Source of the DNA: Lantana camara | Lineage: Eukaryota > Streptophyta > Magnoliopsida > Lamiales > Verbenaceae | NCBI GenBank assembly: GCA_037501455.1 | Contig: CM074856.1 | Location: forward strand, 23,147,001 to 23,211,000 | Length of the DNA stretch: 64,000 nt | Direction: 5' to 3' | In this document: positions 1 to 9,628 of the stretch, piece by piece | Layout of the letters: each line of letters begins with the position of its first letter | Position numbering within the stretch: position 1 is the stretch's first letter | Program-made: the position numbers and the translations under genes | The notes under the pieces: model-generated | Database searches by the model: none | Told to the model about the DNA's origin: nothing | What the model saw: the letters and a program-made list of their open reading frames with translations, nothing else

Positions 1-943
1 GAGAATGATGTCAATTGAATGAGAGCCAACCTCTATTATGTGATTTTGGATAGTACACATTCTTCTCCGACAGACATCCAGGGCTTGTTACTCATGTGCC
101 AATGGTATTTCCGGGGTCCCAACATGCCTTCTGCCTAAAACATTTGTTGGATAACTTCAGGACTCAGGTAGTGTAATAGCATATCATGTTTTACTAATTT
201 AATAAGTTTGCATTTCCATTTACCTTTTTTTATAATAAACTGAACATTGTCCAATATTATCGTAGGTTCTCATAAAGCATTATCCCAAACTGAACAAGAA
301 ACATTGGATAAATGTTTTCAATGCAACAGTATATGCTCCCACTTGGGCCGAGTACTCCCTGCACATCAACAAAATATTGAAAGCAATGCTTAAAACATCA
401 GATTCCTATCATAAAAACTGGTTTAATTCATTATTTACGGGTAATCGATATGGTATTATCAACAATATTATCGAGTTATGGAACAATTGGGTAAGGGATG
501 CAAGATCGCTCCCAATTTTAGCCTTTGTTGACCATATACGCCAACAGATAATGACCATGATGTGCAACAGACGGGAGCAAAGTCACCAATGGGAAACCGT
601 CTTTGTATGGATGTAGACATAATGCTTAAAGCAGATTTTGAAGCAGGCGGAACCATGGATGTCGTGCGAGCCGAAACAGTGACCTTTGAGGTCACTGATG
701 GGGAATTTCGACACACAGTGGACCTTGGGACACGACAATGTCCTGGTAATTCTTGGTAGCTTTTAAAATTTTTCTACAAGCATGTTTGTACATGCATTGA
801 CAAGAAAGGGTGGTCGGTTTATATTTTTTTGATTAAGCATATTCTGTTGATACGTATAAAAAAGCATATGAAAAAATAATTTTCCCAGTACCCAATGATG
901 ACATGGATTCAGTTGTTGATGTTGAGATTAGGCCATCGGAAGT

Positions 944-1085
944 TAATGCTACTGCAGGTACATGTGAAGAAATGATGAAAAGTGCTATATTTGCTAGAGA
1001 ATTGGGAGTTCCTATCGTTATGCATGACTACTTAACAGGAGGATTCACTGCAAATGCCAGCTTGGCTCATTATTACAGAGATAGC
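944..1085 (+). pseudogene. rbcL: rbcL fragment (Rubisco large subunit)
   Basis: The reading contains [10 protein letters not shown] and then [20 protein letters not shown], the strongly conserved stretch of the Rubisco large subunit, ending near SLAHYYRD. It is about 47 codons out of roughly 475, so it is an inert copy. The left edge joins MULE coding sequence directly. Several residues differ from the usual plastid sequence (for example MMKSAIFA), which indicates an aged nuclear copy. Confidence 0.9.
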
Positions 1086-1116
1086 CAGGCTTCCTCCCCC
1101 CCCCCCTCCCCGGATC

Positions 1117-1235
1117 TGTTGCAGGAAAAGGATAATGTGCAACTTCGAGTTGTCATTTATATCCTTTATGGAAATGGTAAATCAATTCGAGCCATTTCTG
1201 ATACAAATATTCAATTAGTTCGGACTTGTTTAGTA
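1117..1235 (+). pseudogene. Plastid rpoC2-like fragment
   Basis: The reading [20 protein letters not shown] followed by VRTCLVL resembles the plastid-encoded RNA polymerase beta'' subunit. It is a short internal piece with no start or stop of its own. Identification is from memory of the conserved motif, so the gene name is less certain than for rbcL and psbA. Confidence 0.5.
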
Positions 1236-1467
1236 TTGGCGATGAAGGCGGGTAGGTGCACTATTCCATGGTGGGGATTGCAACTTTCCATAAATTTCCC
1301 ATTTATCACTCAATGATGGAACTTTACTTATTTCTTTTTGTGAGGATCGATGAATCAAATGATATTTCTGTTCCAAATAATCGATGAGGAAGAACAAGAA
1401 ATCTGCGATTTTCCACAAATGATACCCGAAGATCATGGCATTTGTTCAAGAAAAGGCAAAAGTTACG

Positions 1468-1584
1468 ACTGTTTGGCCTGTAGTGGGTATCTGGTTCACT
1501 GCTTTAGGTATCAGCACTATGACTTTCAACCTAAATGGTTTTAATTTCAACCAATCTGTAGTTGATAGTCAAGGCCGTGTACTT
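1468..1584 (+). pseudogene. psbA: psbA fragment (photosystem II D1 C-terminal part)
   Basis: The reading [20 protein letters not shown] and then [16 protein letters not shown] is the conserved D1 segment near the C-terminus. Similarity stops after GRV, where D1 would continue with N-T-W. The piece is inert. It lies on the same strand as the rbcL piece although the two genes are far apart in plastid genomes. Confidence 0.9.
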
Positions 1585-1649
1585 GATTCTTCTCAAAGGA
1601 GAAGATTATTCTTTTTGCCAAACATATGCGGATCCAACCACGTTCCTAC

Positions 1650-1736
1650 AATCGATTCTTTTTCCCAAATTTGACTCTTAGCAACCCCTATGTTCGAAGC
1701 AAGATGTTGTCTAACTAAACCACGAATTTCATCCGA
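1650..1736 (-). pseudogene. Plastid rpoC1-like fragment
   Basis: The reverse strand reads [20 protein letters not shown], then an I-W-E-K-E stretch, matching a conserved part of the plastid RNA polymerase beta' subunit. It is opposite in orientation to the rbcL and psbA pieces, and its right edge abuts the resumed MULE reading at about 1737. Confidence 0.6.
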
Positions 1737-1843
1737 AGAGGACTAGGTTCCCGTCCCAAATTGTTAAAGTTGACACTTTGTGTTCATCTTGTAGAAAGCC
1801 TGGGCATAACAAAAGAACTTGCAAGGCACCTGTGTCAAACTGA

Positions 1844-2221
1844 CTAATTATATGTTGTTGTGTTTGTTCCCGTAAATAGATTCTAAACACCTTTTACAAT
1901 GAAGAGTGGCCGATTTTTTGAAGGATGCATGGCCATTTTGTGATGATTGGCCTTGTCAACACATTCTGTTTTTGAAGTACAATAGTGTAGTTTGGTATTT
2001 ATGTTTTATCTTCTTCAGTCCTGGTTGTAATTTACGAATGGAGATACGTTTATAGAATATTTGTGGCCTTGGTGTACTTTGGTTTGGTTTGGTTAGACGT
2101 GGATATGTCTTTTGGGAATTTTAACCAATTATAATGCTGATTTGTTGAACAAATAATAAAAAATATCGAACTAATTTCTCAACGTTAAGAGTAAATGCAG
2201 TATAAATTAGAACTAATTTAT
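1844..2221. other. Non-coding, 3' flank of the MULE gene
   Basis: AT-rich sequence following the MULE stop codon. It holds AATAATAAAA-type polyadenylation-like signals at about 2151-2160. I see no other gene or repeat here. Confidence 0.5.
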
Positions 2222-4463
2222 CTAAACATACAGTTTATGGAGAGATGAAGTTGTAACGTACGACTAAATGTACAGTTTATGGAGTGATGAAGTGGTATTG
2301 TAGAACTAAACATACAGTTTATGGAGCGATTAAGTGATAATGCATAATTAAACGCGTAGTTTGTGGAGTAATAAAGTGATAACGTTCGACTAAATATACA
2401 GTTTATGGAGTGATGAAGTGGTAATGCGGAACTAAATGTACAATTTATGGAGCGACGAAGTGGTAACATAGAGCAAATTGTATAGTTTACGGAATGATGA
2501 AGTGGTAACGTAGAGCAAAATGTACAGTTTGTTAGGAATAATGCCCTGAAAGCCGATGTAATAGTCTGCTTAGTGTTTTTTCTTTTATAAATCACAGACA
2601 ATCTTTGAATAATAAACGAACCAAGGCAACACTTCTTTTTATGCACTTGTCTGATTTAGGTGAAGTGGTTCATGAGACGAGCCCTAAATCACTTAAGTCA
2701 TGATTAGAAATCACTCTAAGCCGATGAGTCCAAAAGACAGTGGGAGTGTCGATATGACTCATTCGAGGCATGTTCGTGTGATCACGCCCTTAAGAAGGAC
2801 CGTCTTGTTCCATGGGGTGCAAAGTGTATTGAATGATACGTGCGTGATACATGGGGGTGCTTACTTATTCTAAGTAGGTACACTGACGTGTCCCCGTGTG
2901 AGAAGATTCCTAAATGGGAAAGGAAGTTTCTATTTTTGGAAATAGCGACTTCCAGATTAGGAAATATCTCACGAGTCATTGATGTGATTAAGTAGTCCTT
3001 AGACTTGAGATTCCATCAATGATTTGTGGGCTAACTCTGTAGTCTTAGGTGTGAGTTTAAAGGATGTCCCCTAGATAACCGACTCAAAGCTCATACTGGG
3101 GCTGCACAAGTGGCATAGGGAAGCATATGAGAATCGATAAAAGACCTACACTTGTGTAAGCAAGTTGATCTCTTATTATGTAAGTCATTCATATGCCATA
3201 AAGGAGTCCTTGGACAAGGCAGAGGATCGAGATCAAGAAATGGGTTTCCTAGATCGAGATCAAATGGATATGAAATGCACTTAACTTTAAATCAAGATTA
3301 TTAGGGTTCTAATTATTCCCTCGCCCTAGATCTTGATTGAGAGATGGGATGTAGGAGGATTTTATCTCACATATATCAATGACTTAAAGGTTCTTTCAAA
3401 TTGAGACATTCTTATTCAGCTAGGGGTCACACACCTGTTGCTAGACTATGGTAGTGTGATCTGTGGACTGATTAATTAAGTGGGAATTAATTATTTAGGG
3501 TCACTGCTAATTGAATTAAGAACCTAGAGGGTCACACAAAAATGCCCGGTCACGAGGGTTAAGGCTTGAATCGATTAAACGAGTTGATCAAACCAATGGA
3601 AGATTGGTCAAGGGCCACACGTGTCACGTGATTGTGATGATTAAATAATTAATTTGATAATTTGATTAATTATTTAATGGACTTTAATTTAATTATGAAT
3701 TATTATTTCAGTTCTAATTTGGAGATATTAAGTCTAATAAATAATTGATTATGAATTAATTAATTATTAGCATCAAGTTATTTATTATGAATAAATAAAT
3801 AATTAAATAAAATATCTAAAAGAGTTAGATATTATTTCTTGCTAAGCAAGTTGGTCAAAAGAAGACTTTTGGTTAAAGTAGAGAGTCTTTCTCTCCACGC
3901 AAGAAATCCCTTAGCTAAAAGGTTTAGGAAACCATGTCCAACAAGCATAAGGGGTTCGAACCCCTTAGCCTATATATATATGGGGTTCGAACCCCATAAG
4001 GGATGGATAGACAATCTCCTTCTCCAAATAATATCACACAAACCCTAGAGCCTAAAAACACTAAACATAGAACTAGAATCCTCCATGTTTAGATCGTGAT
4101 CGAGGTTGGTGTGGACTATTTCTCTAGAGGGCTGCTTTCGAGGAGTCTTGAAAGATTTGAATGAGCTTTGGGGACTTGCCGCTTGAAGAGAGTTTATGGG
4201 CGGCTCAAACGTGTCAAGAAAGCGTCGATCTAAGTGAGTTCTTGAATCTCTACGAATTGGGAATAAGAATTGCAAGTTTAGATTCTGTCTTTTGGGAAAA
4301 ATTTTAGATTTCCGCTTCGTTTATGTTCATGTTTTCCCAACAAAGTTTACGGAGTGATGAATTGGTAATTCGGAACTAAACGTACAGTTTATGGAGTGAT
4401 GAAGTGGTAATGTAGAACTAAACGTATAGTTTATGGAGTGATGATGTGGTAACCTGTAGCAAA
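2222..4463. repeat. 42-bp tandem repeat array, split by a solo LTR
   Basis: A unit of the type TAAACGTACAGTTTATGGAG plus a 22-nt tail (GTGATGAAGTGGTAATGTAGAAC-like, variable) repeats every 42 bp. Seven copies start at 2222, 2264, 2306, 2348, 2390, 2432 and 2474. An eighth is cut at 2529 and resumes at 4348, followed by copies at 4377 and 4419. Because 42 is a multiple of three, one reverse frame stays open for 142 codons with a repeating HHSINCTF-like peptide. I regard that as a by-product of the repeat, not a gene. Confidence 0.9.
2530..4342 (+). mobile_element. Solo LTR of a Ty1/copia element (TGTTAGGAAT family)
   Basis: This 1.8-kb block starts TGTTAGGAATAATGCCC and ends TTTTCCCAACA. It is homologous along its length to the two LTRs of the Copia element at 39-58 kb. 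It has interrupted one unit of the 42-bp array; flanking 5-mers are cagtt (2525-2529) and aagtt (4343-4347), a target duplication with one mismatch. No internal region remains, so it arose by LTR-LTR recombination. A TATA-like stretch (3970-3980) sits between two copies of the palindrome GGGGTTCGAACCCC (3951-3964 and 3981-3994). ACGT-core motifs lie upstream at 3615-3630. Confidence 0.92.
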
Positions 4464-4599
4464 CTTTTCTCCCTTTTATCAGCCGCTCGAATGGGAACAA
4501 TTTGCAAAATTAAATAGATAAATTACAAATATGTTGAATGACATATGCCAATTGGTTGAATAAATTTAGGGTACTATGAACTTATGTTAGCCTAACAAA

Positions 4600-5830
4600 T
4601 ACTTTTTAGAGCCTTCTTTGCATTCTCTTTTGTACTAGGCAGTGCACTCTGCCTCCACTTGAACCAGCGAGGGAATACTACCAACCTTTTTGAGATGTTG
4701 AACTTTTGAATTTGTTCGTGAAACCATGTCTGACATAAACAATAACTTAAACACGTATATATATATATGAAATTAAATGATATAGACAATTAATTCAAAA
4801 GACTTACCAACAAACCCATGGTACAACCATCATCGAACTCATGTTTCTCAACATGTTTCTGGATAACTTTGATGAAAAACATATGAGCACCAGTGCCCCA
4901 CGCATATTTGCCAATCTTGGACAAATCATCAACATAAAAAATAATCCCACCGGCACACGTAAACTGCTATGCGAGAACAATAAATTATTAAATACAAAGA
5001 GAATGTACATCCTTACAAAATCATCAATTCCATCATGATCATTCCTTCCAACGAATTCTTTTAGTTTATTCTCAATGTTTACTCGAGTGACGTTGTTTCC
5101 CTTATCGACAAAATGCTTGCTCAAGGTATTTGATTTAAATTTGCTTGATAGGACAGGATGACCAGTGTGTCATAGGCCAGTTACAAAATACAAAATGCGT
5201 GTCATAGGCCAGTTGCAATGCTGAATTCCTCCAGATAAAATAAAACATCTTAGCCTCTGAATTTAAATGTATTCGTGTTGTAGTTGTAGTAATCCAACAG
5301 GAAACCAATTCTATTGATCCTTCTCGAATGAGCCGATGATCCCAAGAAAGAACTAAATGGAGATTTTTGGACAACTTCCAGTTGAGTTGAAGACATTCGG
5401 CTATGAATTTAGGAAATACTCTCATTGAATTTCTCCAACGAGCACGGATGCAAGATGAAAAATATATGCTTTTTTTAAGTTGGCAAATTCTCAGCATCAA
5501 TGTTACTTACCTTTGAAATTTTTCTCTTTTCCCTACTTGTTTCATTAGGAGAAGGAGCAATCATCGAATGAATCGTCGACAATGAACGAACCATATATCG
5601 ATAAAATATCATTTCAATGTCCAATTAAATGACGGCTACTTCGGATGAATGTGTCAACTGAAAGGGGAAAAGAAAAAATTTAAACAAAATACTGAAACCC
5701 TAGTTTGTAGAGTTAAGTCAATCGATTACCAAATAACTTCTGGAGTTGAATGGAAATGAGGGGAATTTCAGATAATTTATTGAAGAAAAATAACGTACCT
5801 TCTCTTAGAACGTGCCATTGAATCCGACGA
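4600..5830 (-). pseudogene. Decayed multi-exon gene of a plant transposon-associated (DUF1985/mobile-domain-like) family
   Basis: The reverse strand shows pieces of one gene model in several frames. A possible first exon at about 5795-5832 starts MARSKRR and is followed by a GT. Another start (MVRSLSTIHSM) occurs near 5590 and its exon ends at a GTAAGT. A further stretch near 5420-5225 reads GFLLDYYNYNTNTFKF and a short LEEFSIATGL segment. Near 5120-4805 it reads ENKLKEFVGRNDHDGIDDFV, then YVDDLSKIGKYAWGT in a shifted frame. A last piece (4789-4595) reads WFHEQIQKFN. These resemble plant proteins often carried by MULE or CACTA elements. A small direct duplication (GTGTCATAGGCCAGTT, at about 5168 and 5199) breaks the middle. 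Family assignment is tentative. Confidence 0.4.
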
Positions 5831-5832
5831 AG

Positions 5833-6842
5833 TGGAAAAGTGGGGGATTACGTGGGGGAGTGGGAGGTAACTGGTGGAAGGTGTTCCTCGAATGTGGTTT
5901 GGAGGATGCAACGTCTCCGACTACTACTTCTTCTTCTTCTACAACAACGATCAATTTTTACTGGACTGGATGGCGGTGATCAGCGATTTCAAAAGATGGT
6001 GGAGGTTTCAAAAAACCGTCGTGGAAGGTAATGGAGGTGATTAAAGGGATATAGTTTGTCATTCTTCAATTTCATTAAGGACACTATGATACTTTTAAGC
6101 GTTTTGTGGGGTTTAGAAAAAATATATGTATTGGGGATCTAAAACAGGCGAATTTCAAACCGGGGTTTAGGATAAACTTTTTTGCCTTATTAAAGAGTAA
6201 GTTTTAATTTACCGTTATATTTATATCTTAGTTTGAAGTATATATTGCATAAATTCATTTATACTTTATTCATTTGGAATAACAAATTTTCGCTTTGAAA
6301 TAGAAACATTCGTTAGAGTAATTTAAACAAATATTCCAAAAATTGGTGATCTCTAATGCATTTACTTTAAATATAATAAATATATTCAACATAAATATGC
6401 ATGCACAATTGTAAACTCTAAGTATAAAATTAGTTCATCATAAAAATATTCAAATATCATTATGTAACATTCATCGTAAAATATTTAAAAAAATATGCTA
6501 GGTAGGTACGAAACTCAAATATTACATCACCCCCTAAAAATTTCAATTACATTACCCCCTTTACATTTGGGGTTTTTTTTATTACATATTCTCCTCTAAA
6601 TTTTAGCATATAAAGAATAAAATAATAAAATTAAACATTCGATAAAATTTAACGAAAGAAATAACCGAAATTCATAATTTCTTAAATTTCAGAGAGAAAT
6701 TTGTAATTTCATCCTACTTCAGATGTCGTTTGTAATTATCCCAACATTTTTAAATGGAAATTCTGAAGTGTCATAAAGGGCTCAATCTCCTTTACATTTT
6801 TTTTTTTAAAAGATATTTATTAATTTTTGGCCTTTATTTTAG
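5833..6842. other. AT-rich intergenic sequence
   Basis: The first 200 bases may be the leader of the reverse-strand gene and contain a CTT/GAA run near 5930-5942. The remainder is AT-rich with no gene or recognisable repeat that I can support. Confidence 0.4.
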
Positions 6843-6850
6843 TTGTTCTG

Positions 6851-7191
6851 GCTGTGGATGCAAACAAGTTGAGCTCGTGAGCCTAATGAGCTGAGCTCGG
6901 ATCCAAGCCCTTTTGTTTTTGGCTCGTGGCTCGCAAGCCTATATATTTAAATAAAAAAATAAAATATTAATTTATATATATATAAATACTTAATTAATAT
7001 ATAATATTATATATATATATACTGTTTTATATATATAAATATATTTAATTATTAAAAATAATTATTTTTTAATTAAAAATATACTTTTAATTTAGCTCGA
7101 ACCGAGTCGAGCAGCTCACGAGCCTAGGCCGAACCAGGCTCGAACCAAGGGGGATGGAGGGGGGGAGTTCGGCTCGACTCGTTTGCATCCC
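6851..7191. mobile_element. hAT-like MITE with 8-bp target duplication
   Basis: A 341-bp element is flanked by an exact 8-bp repeat, ttgttctg (6843-6850 and 7192-7199). Its ends are inverted: GGATGCAAACAAGTTGAGC near the left end pairs with GGCTCGACTCGTTTGCATCC at the right. Both arms are rich in GAGCTCG-type motifs, and the centre is a long A/T stretch. It is too short to encode a transposase. An 8-bp duplication is typical of hAT elements. Confidence 0.8.
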
Positions 7192-7199
7192 TTGTTCTG

Positions 7200-7506
7200 T
7201 CATGAGATTCTTGTAAGGGCATAAAATATGATAATCTGAGAGACCGGAGATTACTCTTAGCCCTTAGGTAATTTTGATATTTATTATACTTTGGTTGATT
7301 GATGTGAAAAAAGAAAGAGAAAAAGCACTTTTGCTAGATCCATTAGGAATTAGGATATTATATCTTGGTTATGTCTCACCAGCATAATAATCATCAACTT
7401 CTCTTTTATTTGAATTTATGTCATTTTCCATCATTAGGAATTCAGACTTTGCCATGCCTTTGATAGGAAGAACGCGAACACATTTTTTTTAGAATTTGGA
7501 ATTAAA
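7200..7506. other. AT-rich intergenic sequence
   Basis: No gene, repeat or signal that I can support in this spacer between two MITEs. Confidence 0.4.
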
Positions 7507-7516
7507 GAATAATTTA

Positions 7517-7885
7517 GGAGCAATTTCAAATAACTCCCCATCAATTTGGAGATTTTTACTTTACTCTCTGAAAATTTATACTACATAATACGATATAAAT
7601 ACTGCATTAGAATATTTTAATACTACATTATGTGAAAATTATATAACATATTTTGAGAGTAGTGAAAATTTATACAACATAATAGGATATAAATACTGCA
7701 CATTATATCATATTCATACTATATATGGGGAGTAAAATAAAAATTTGATGTCCAATTAGGGAGTTAAGTAAAAATATGATACTTTTTTTTTTTTAACACA
7801 CACACCCCAAGTAGGCAGAGGGATTCGAACTCGGGTCTTGGCGTAAAAATATGATACTTAAGTGAGGATTTATCCGACATTACCC
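7517..7885. mobile_element. MULE-type MITE, copy 1
   Basis: The element is flanked by near-identical 10-mers, gaataattta (7507-7516) and gaatagttta (7886-7895), as expected for Mutator-like elements with 9-10 bp duplications. Ends are imperfectly inverted: GGAGCAATTTCAAATAACTC against GGGTAATGTCGGATAAATCC. The interior has repeated TACTACATAAT-like motifs shared, in opposite orientation, with the element at 34557-34900. It carries a SINE insertion near its right end. Confidence 0.75.
7784..7842 (-). mobile_element. Short SINE fragment with poly(A) tail inside the MITE
   Basis: On the reverse strand a 59-bp segment carries a tRNA box-B-like GAGTTCGAATCCCT, ends in GTGTGTGTTAAA and then a poly(A) tail (poly(T) at 7783-7794 on +). 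It is flanked by direct repeats gtaaaaatatgatactt at 7768-7784 and 7843-7859, so it entered by target-primed reverse transcription. Only the 3' part is present. Confidence 0.7.
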
Positions 7886-7895
7886 GAATAGTTTA

Positions 7896-8579
7896 TCCAT
7901 TTTAATTTTAGATTTTTTATATTTAAATTTTTTGCCAGATTAGATAATTATATTTTATATCTATTTAAATAAAAATATTACGAATTCCACCTTCGAGAGT
8001 TTCAAAATTTATGAATTCCTCCATTTCATAAGAATTTAGTTGATTTTTGTAAGTACACTAACCATTTTACCGGTTATTTAAATTTTTTATAAATTTAAAA
8101 ATTAGAAAATTCCTTAAAAAAAGTAGAAATTTATTTATTTGTAAAATGCTCATATTTAATTTAATTTTAATTTTGACTTATAGAATTATTTTTTAATTTT
8201 ATTTTATAATTTTTTAAACTGAAGATAAAAAAATATTATAATTTATTCCTGTTTAGAAAAAAATATTACAAACTCCAGCTACTGAGTTTCAGGAATGATA
8301 GATGTCATGGATAATTTTAAATATTTATAGGGGTAAAGTATTTAATATTTTTGTCTAAATGGATAAAAGTTGTAATATATAATATCGTGAGGTGTATAGA
8401 TGTAAATTCAGAAATCTATCTACATTATTATATATTTGTTAACGAGATTTGATTTTTTATTGTGTAATTTTAACCTGATAAAATTTTGTAATTTTTTTGA
8501 GATTTTTAATCAATATAAAAGTTCTCATTGGTTGATTTAACTAGATTTTTTTAATTTAATCATATACATAAATAGATAC
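7896..8579. other. AT-rich intergenic sequence
   Basis: Nothing recognisable; strongly A/T-biased with no long open frame. Confidence 0.4.
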
Positions 8580-9628
8580 TGTAGCATCCCGAACGGTAGG
8601 ACACCACATCCCCTGCACTAAGACCTAAACCCGAATACGAAAGGGGAAATCCGTACCCAAGATCAAGTCAGAGCGGACGGGAGACCAACACACGCACTAG
8701 GTTAGGTAGAGCTAATACAGAAAATAAACTCAGAGTGCGCGAAAACAAGAAATATAGCACCCTAATCGGTGGGCACCACATCCCCTGCACTAGAGTCTGA
8801 CACGTATAACAAAATGGGAAGTCCGCACACGTGCCAAGCAATAGCGAACGTGAGACAAACAAAACCACACCTAAGGTAGGTAGTCTAGATCCTAATACAG
8901 AGTACGCATCAAAAATAACACAAGTGCGGAATCGAAAGGATCTCATACAAACAATCATTAAGAACAATTTATAAAAATTATACAAATACTTGTCCACCAC
9001 GAGCCAAATGAATCAAACAAATATTCAAAGCTAAAGCTACAAGAGTAAACGTAATTGCAAAATCGTAAATCAAAGATGCAAGTGTATGCAGGACTCGATC
9101 TACGACACAAAGACAACTCAAGGATACAACACCGCCTAGCTCGAACCTCAACATACACCTGCACCTCAAGAAAACAAGGGGGGAAAAGAATACAACGAGG
9201 AGGGATCAGTCCTAACGAATGGTAAGGGGGCTAACACACACACCCATACATATACATACGAGCAAAGCACATATCAAAGTCAAAAAGCTCGTGAACCGGG
9301 GCATGATTTTTGCACGCTAAAGCATTTTCCCGTGAAACTAGATATATAGAAAAGAGCTTAAGGCCTAGGGGCCAAAATCAACCAATTTTAGTAATTATGA
9401 ATCCATTCCCGTTTCATGAACCAAATTCAAATTCAAACTAACTCGGTGAGTAGGAGTTCTTCCATCCAAACTCCTCAAACTCAAACGTACCCAAAACAAA
9501 TCCAAACAAAAAAACCAACCTCTCATCCAAATGATAGAAAGGGAAGGCCGTCCCCTCTCCATTGGTTTAAAGTTCGTACCACGATGGAGGCCAATTACTC
9601 CTAGCCGTTCCTTGGACAGTGTCTCCGT

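Larger units (their letters stand above)
938..1736. other. Nuclear plastid DNA mosaic (NUPT) inside the MULE gene
   Basis: About 0.8 kb separates MULE segment EIRPSEV from MULE segment KRTRFPSQ, which are close neighbours in the family. The intervening DNA is a patchwork of unlinked chloroplast gene pieces in both orientations: rbcL, an rpoC2-like piece, psbA and an rpoC1-like piece. A C11 run (1096-1106) and a stretch I cannot assign (about 1240-1440) lie between them. The pattern fits capture of several organelle fragments during repair of a double-strand break. A mitochondrial intermediate, where plastid pieces are already shuffled, is also possible. Confidence 0.75.
1..1843 (+). pseudogene. 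Mutator-like (MULE) transposase, decayed and split by plastid DNA
   Basis: This is the 3' part of a MULE transposase gene; the start lies off the window. The first exon (63-167) encodes the end of the catalytic domain, including FSDRHPGL and [15 protein letters not shown], and stops at a GT. A short intron ends at 265. The next exon (266-616) carries the helical part with the hallmark ARSLPIL. A SWIM-zinc-finger-like stretch (VDLGTRQC) follows at about 630-755 in another frame. The C-terminal segment [10 protein letters not shown]...EIRPSEV (about 862-937) is broken by plastid DNA and resumes at about 1737-1843 with [10 protein letters not shown], a CCHC knuckle (CSSCRKPGHNKRTC) and a stop. 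Frame changes mean it is not functional. Such transposases excise and reinsert DNA in the nucleus. Family call is secure; exon ends are approximate. Confidence 0.8.

Noticed and set aside
903..1316. Forward open frame of 137 codons as a single protein
   Set aside because: It is a chance fusion of MULE, rbcL and another plastid-like piece; no real protein has this order.
2218..2646. 142-codon reverse open frame with a repeating peptide
   Set aside because: The 42-bp repeat period keeps a frame open by arithmetic; the frame also runs into the LTR, so it is not a gene.
3951..3994. Possible tRNA gene because of GGTTCGAACCC
   Set aside because: No acceptor or anticodon arms can be folded around it; it is a palindrome repeated around a TATA box.
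2222..4463. CRISPR-like array
   Set aside because: Units are contiguous 42-bp tandem copies without unique spacers, in a plant nuclear context.
8668..9169. Reverse open frames rich in Cys, Leu and Phe
   Set aside because: They lie in the Gypsy LTR end module, overlap in different frames and have no domain.
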